A DNA stretch of 14,006 bases, from the NCBI GenBank assembly GCA_045602005.1, contig JAZSAS010000007.1, positions 1 to 14,006 of the forward strand. The letters run 5' to 3'. The position numbers and the translations under genes are program-made. The notes beneath the pieces are model-generated. The model was not told where the DNA came from. It searched no databases and was given only the letters and a program-made list of their open reading frames with translations. Each line of letters starts with the position of its first letter. Positions within the stretch are counted from its first letter, which is position 1. This document shows, piece by piece, positions 13,682 to 14,006 of this stretch. Source of the DNA: UMGS755 sp045602005 (GTDB lineage: Bacteria; Bacillota; Clostridia; UBA1381; UBA9506).

Positions 13682-13729
13682 CCCCTCAGTCAGCTTCGCT
13701 GCCAGCTCTCCTTACACAGTGGTGCCTTT
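13682..13729 (-). repeat. GC-rich hairpin repeat, copy 3, inverted
   Basis: Read on the minus strand, this gives GTGTAAGGAGAGCTGGCAGC, then GAAGCTGACTGAGGGG. It aligns with GTGTAAAGGAGGGTGGCACGC...GCGTGACGGGAGG of copy 2. It lies 19 bases from copy 2 in opposite orientation, so the pair forms a large interrupted palindrome. It is more diverged than copies 2 and 4 at its outer arm. Confidence 0.75.
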
Positions 13730-13742
13730 GATAAGTGACATC

Positions 13743-13870
13743 TAAATCGTTCGCTGATTCTATAATGAGTTTAATCGTAGCGAAAACATATCGATTTTGC
13801 GAAAACAAAAATATCGAGCAAACGGAGTTTGCATATGGACATAAAGGATGTCGAATTCTGTCGAAATCAA
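13743..13870 (+). repeat. Second stretch of short hairpins and direct repeats
   Basis: Two perfect small hairpins, GCAAAC-gga-GTTTGC (13818-13832) and GACAT-aaagg-ATGTC (13838-13852), lie next to an imperfect direct repeat of GCGAAAAC...ATATCGA (about 13790-13817). Linkers of the type ATATCGA and CATATGGA recur. It resembles the 13428-13605 array in plan but not in linker sequence. No protein-coding gene is credible here. Confidence 0.45.
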
Positions 13871-13874
13871 AAAA

Positions 13875-13921
13875 GCCTCCCTTGCCTAAAGGGAGGGGGA
13901 CCACCGAAGGTGGTGGAGGGA
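13875..13921 (+). repeat. GC-rich hairpin repeat, copy 4
   Basis: GCCTCCCTT-gccta-AAGGGAGG is followed by CCACC-gaa-GGTGG (13901-13913) and the end GGAGGGAT. It is the clearest copy. Its terminal GGAGGG serves as the ribosome binding site of the following partial gene. Confidence 0.85.
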
Positions 13922-13924
13922 TAT

Positions 13925-14006
13925 ATGGATAGAAAACATAATACTGACTTAACAAATAACGCAAGAACGTTGAGAAAGAACATGACAAAAGAGGAACGAC
14001 ATCTTT
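13925..14006 (+). CDS. N-terminus of a probable DUF559 (Vsr-like endonuclease-fold) protein, cut by the window end
   Basis: The 27 codons from ATG 13925 read MDRKHNTDLTNNARTLRKNM and continue TKEERHL, then leave the window. The pattern of a basic N-terminus with A-R-x-L-R-K-N-M-T-x-E-E-R-x-L matches the start of DUF559 proteins as I know them, where the LW-x-x-L and restriction-endonuclease-like core follow. This core is not visible here, so function is inferred from the N-terminal signature only. The only ribosome binding site is the GGAGGG end of repeat copy 4, four bases before the ATG, which is close but usable. Confidence 0.65.
   Translation, partial: MDRKHNTDLTNNARTLRKNMTKEERHL

Noticed and set aside
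13686..13988. 100-residue minus-strand ORF with a proline-rich PPPPSVVPLPLGKGG stretch
   Set aside because: It is the translation of repeat copies 3 and 4 and the hairpin stretch between them. There is no ribosome binding site, and it opposes the DUF559 start.

Overview
The window looks like chromosomal DNA of an anaerobic, fermentative Gram-positive bacterium of the Bacillota, most likely class Clostridia (a gut-type lineage is my inference). The signs are strong AGGAGG-type ribosome binding sites, sigma-A promoters with TATAAT and often extended TGn -10 boxes, U-tailed terminators, an [FeFe]-hydrogenase, an Nfn transhydrogenase, and a GC-rich hairpin repeat family of a kind I associate with clostridial genomes. 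I cannot name the species.

Layout. Positions 1-80 hold the tail of a hairpin-rich repeat. A possible 49-residue membrane protein follows (110-259), then the glycolytic gene gap (474-1487) with its own promoter. A bidirectional terminator separates gap from a convergent two-gene unit on the minus strand: dus (tRNA-dihydrouridine synthase, probable TTG start) followed by mscL. Upstream of dus lies a tandem duplicated palindromic repeat of about 120 bp (2961-3226). Divergent from dus is a plus-strand unit: pncB (NAD salvage), a short-chain dehydrogenase and an HD-domain protein, closed by a terminator. A tRNA-Gly(CCC) gene with a consensus promoter and its own terminator follows.

The main block, 6680-13284, is a tightly packed six-gene operon encoding two flavin-based electron-bifurcating systems: NfnAB (NADH-dependent reduced ferredoxin:NADP oxidoreductase) and the trimeric [FeFe]-hydrogenase HydCBA. 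It ends with a free-standing 84-residue thioredoxin-like [2Fe-2S] protein. Both systems can draw on the same pair of reductants, NADH and reduced ferredoxin. One yields NADPH and the other H2, so co-transcription would place the biosynthetic and waste outlets for reductant under one control. GAPDH is an NADH source in the same region but sits in a separate unit.

The last 660 bases (13346-14006) hold no complete gene. They contain a near-consensus promoter aimed into an array of short perfect hairpins separated by TGAATTG/CAATTCA spacers. Three copies of the GC-rich repeat family also seen at the left edge follow, two of them head to head. The window ends with the first 27 codons of what looks like a DUF559 (Vsr-like endonuclease-fold) gene, whose ribosome binding site lies inside one repeat copy. 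This end, and the structured repeats generally, are the least explained part of the window.
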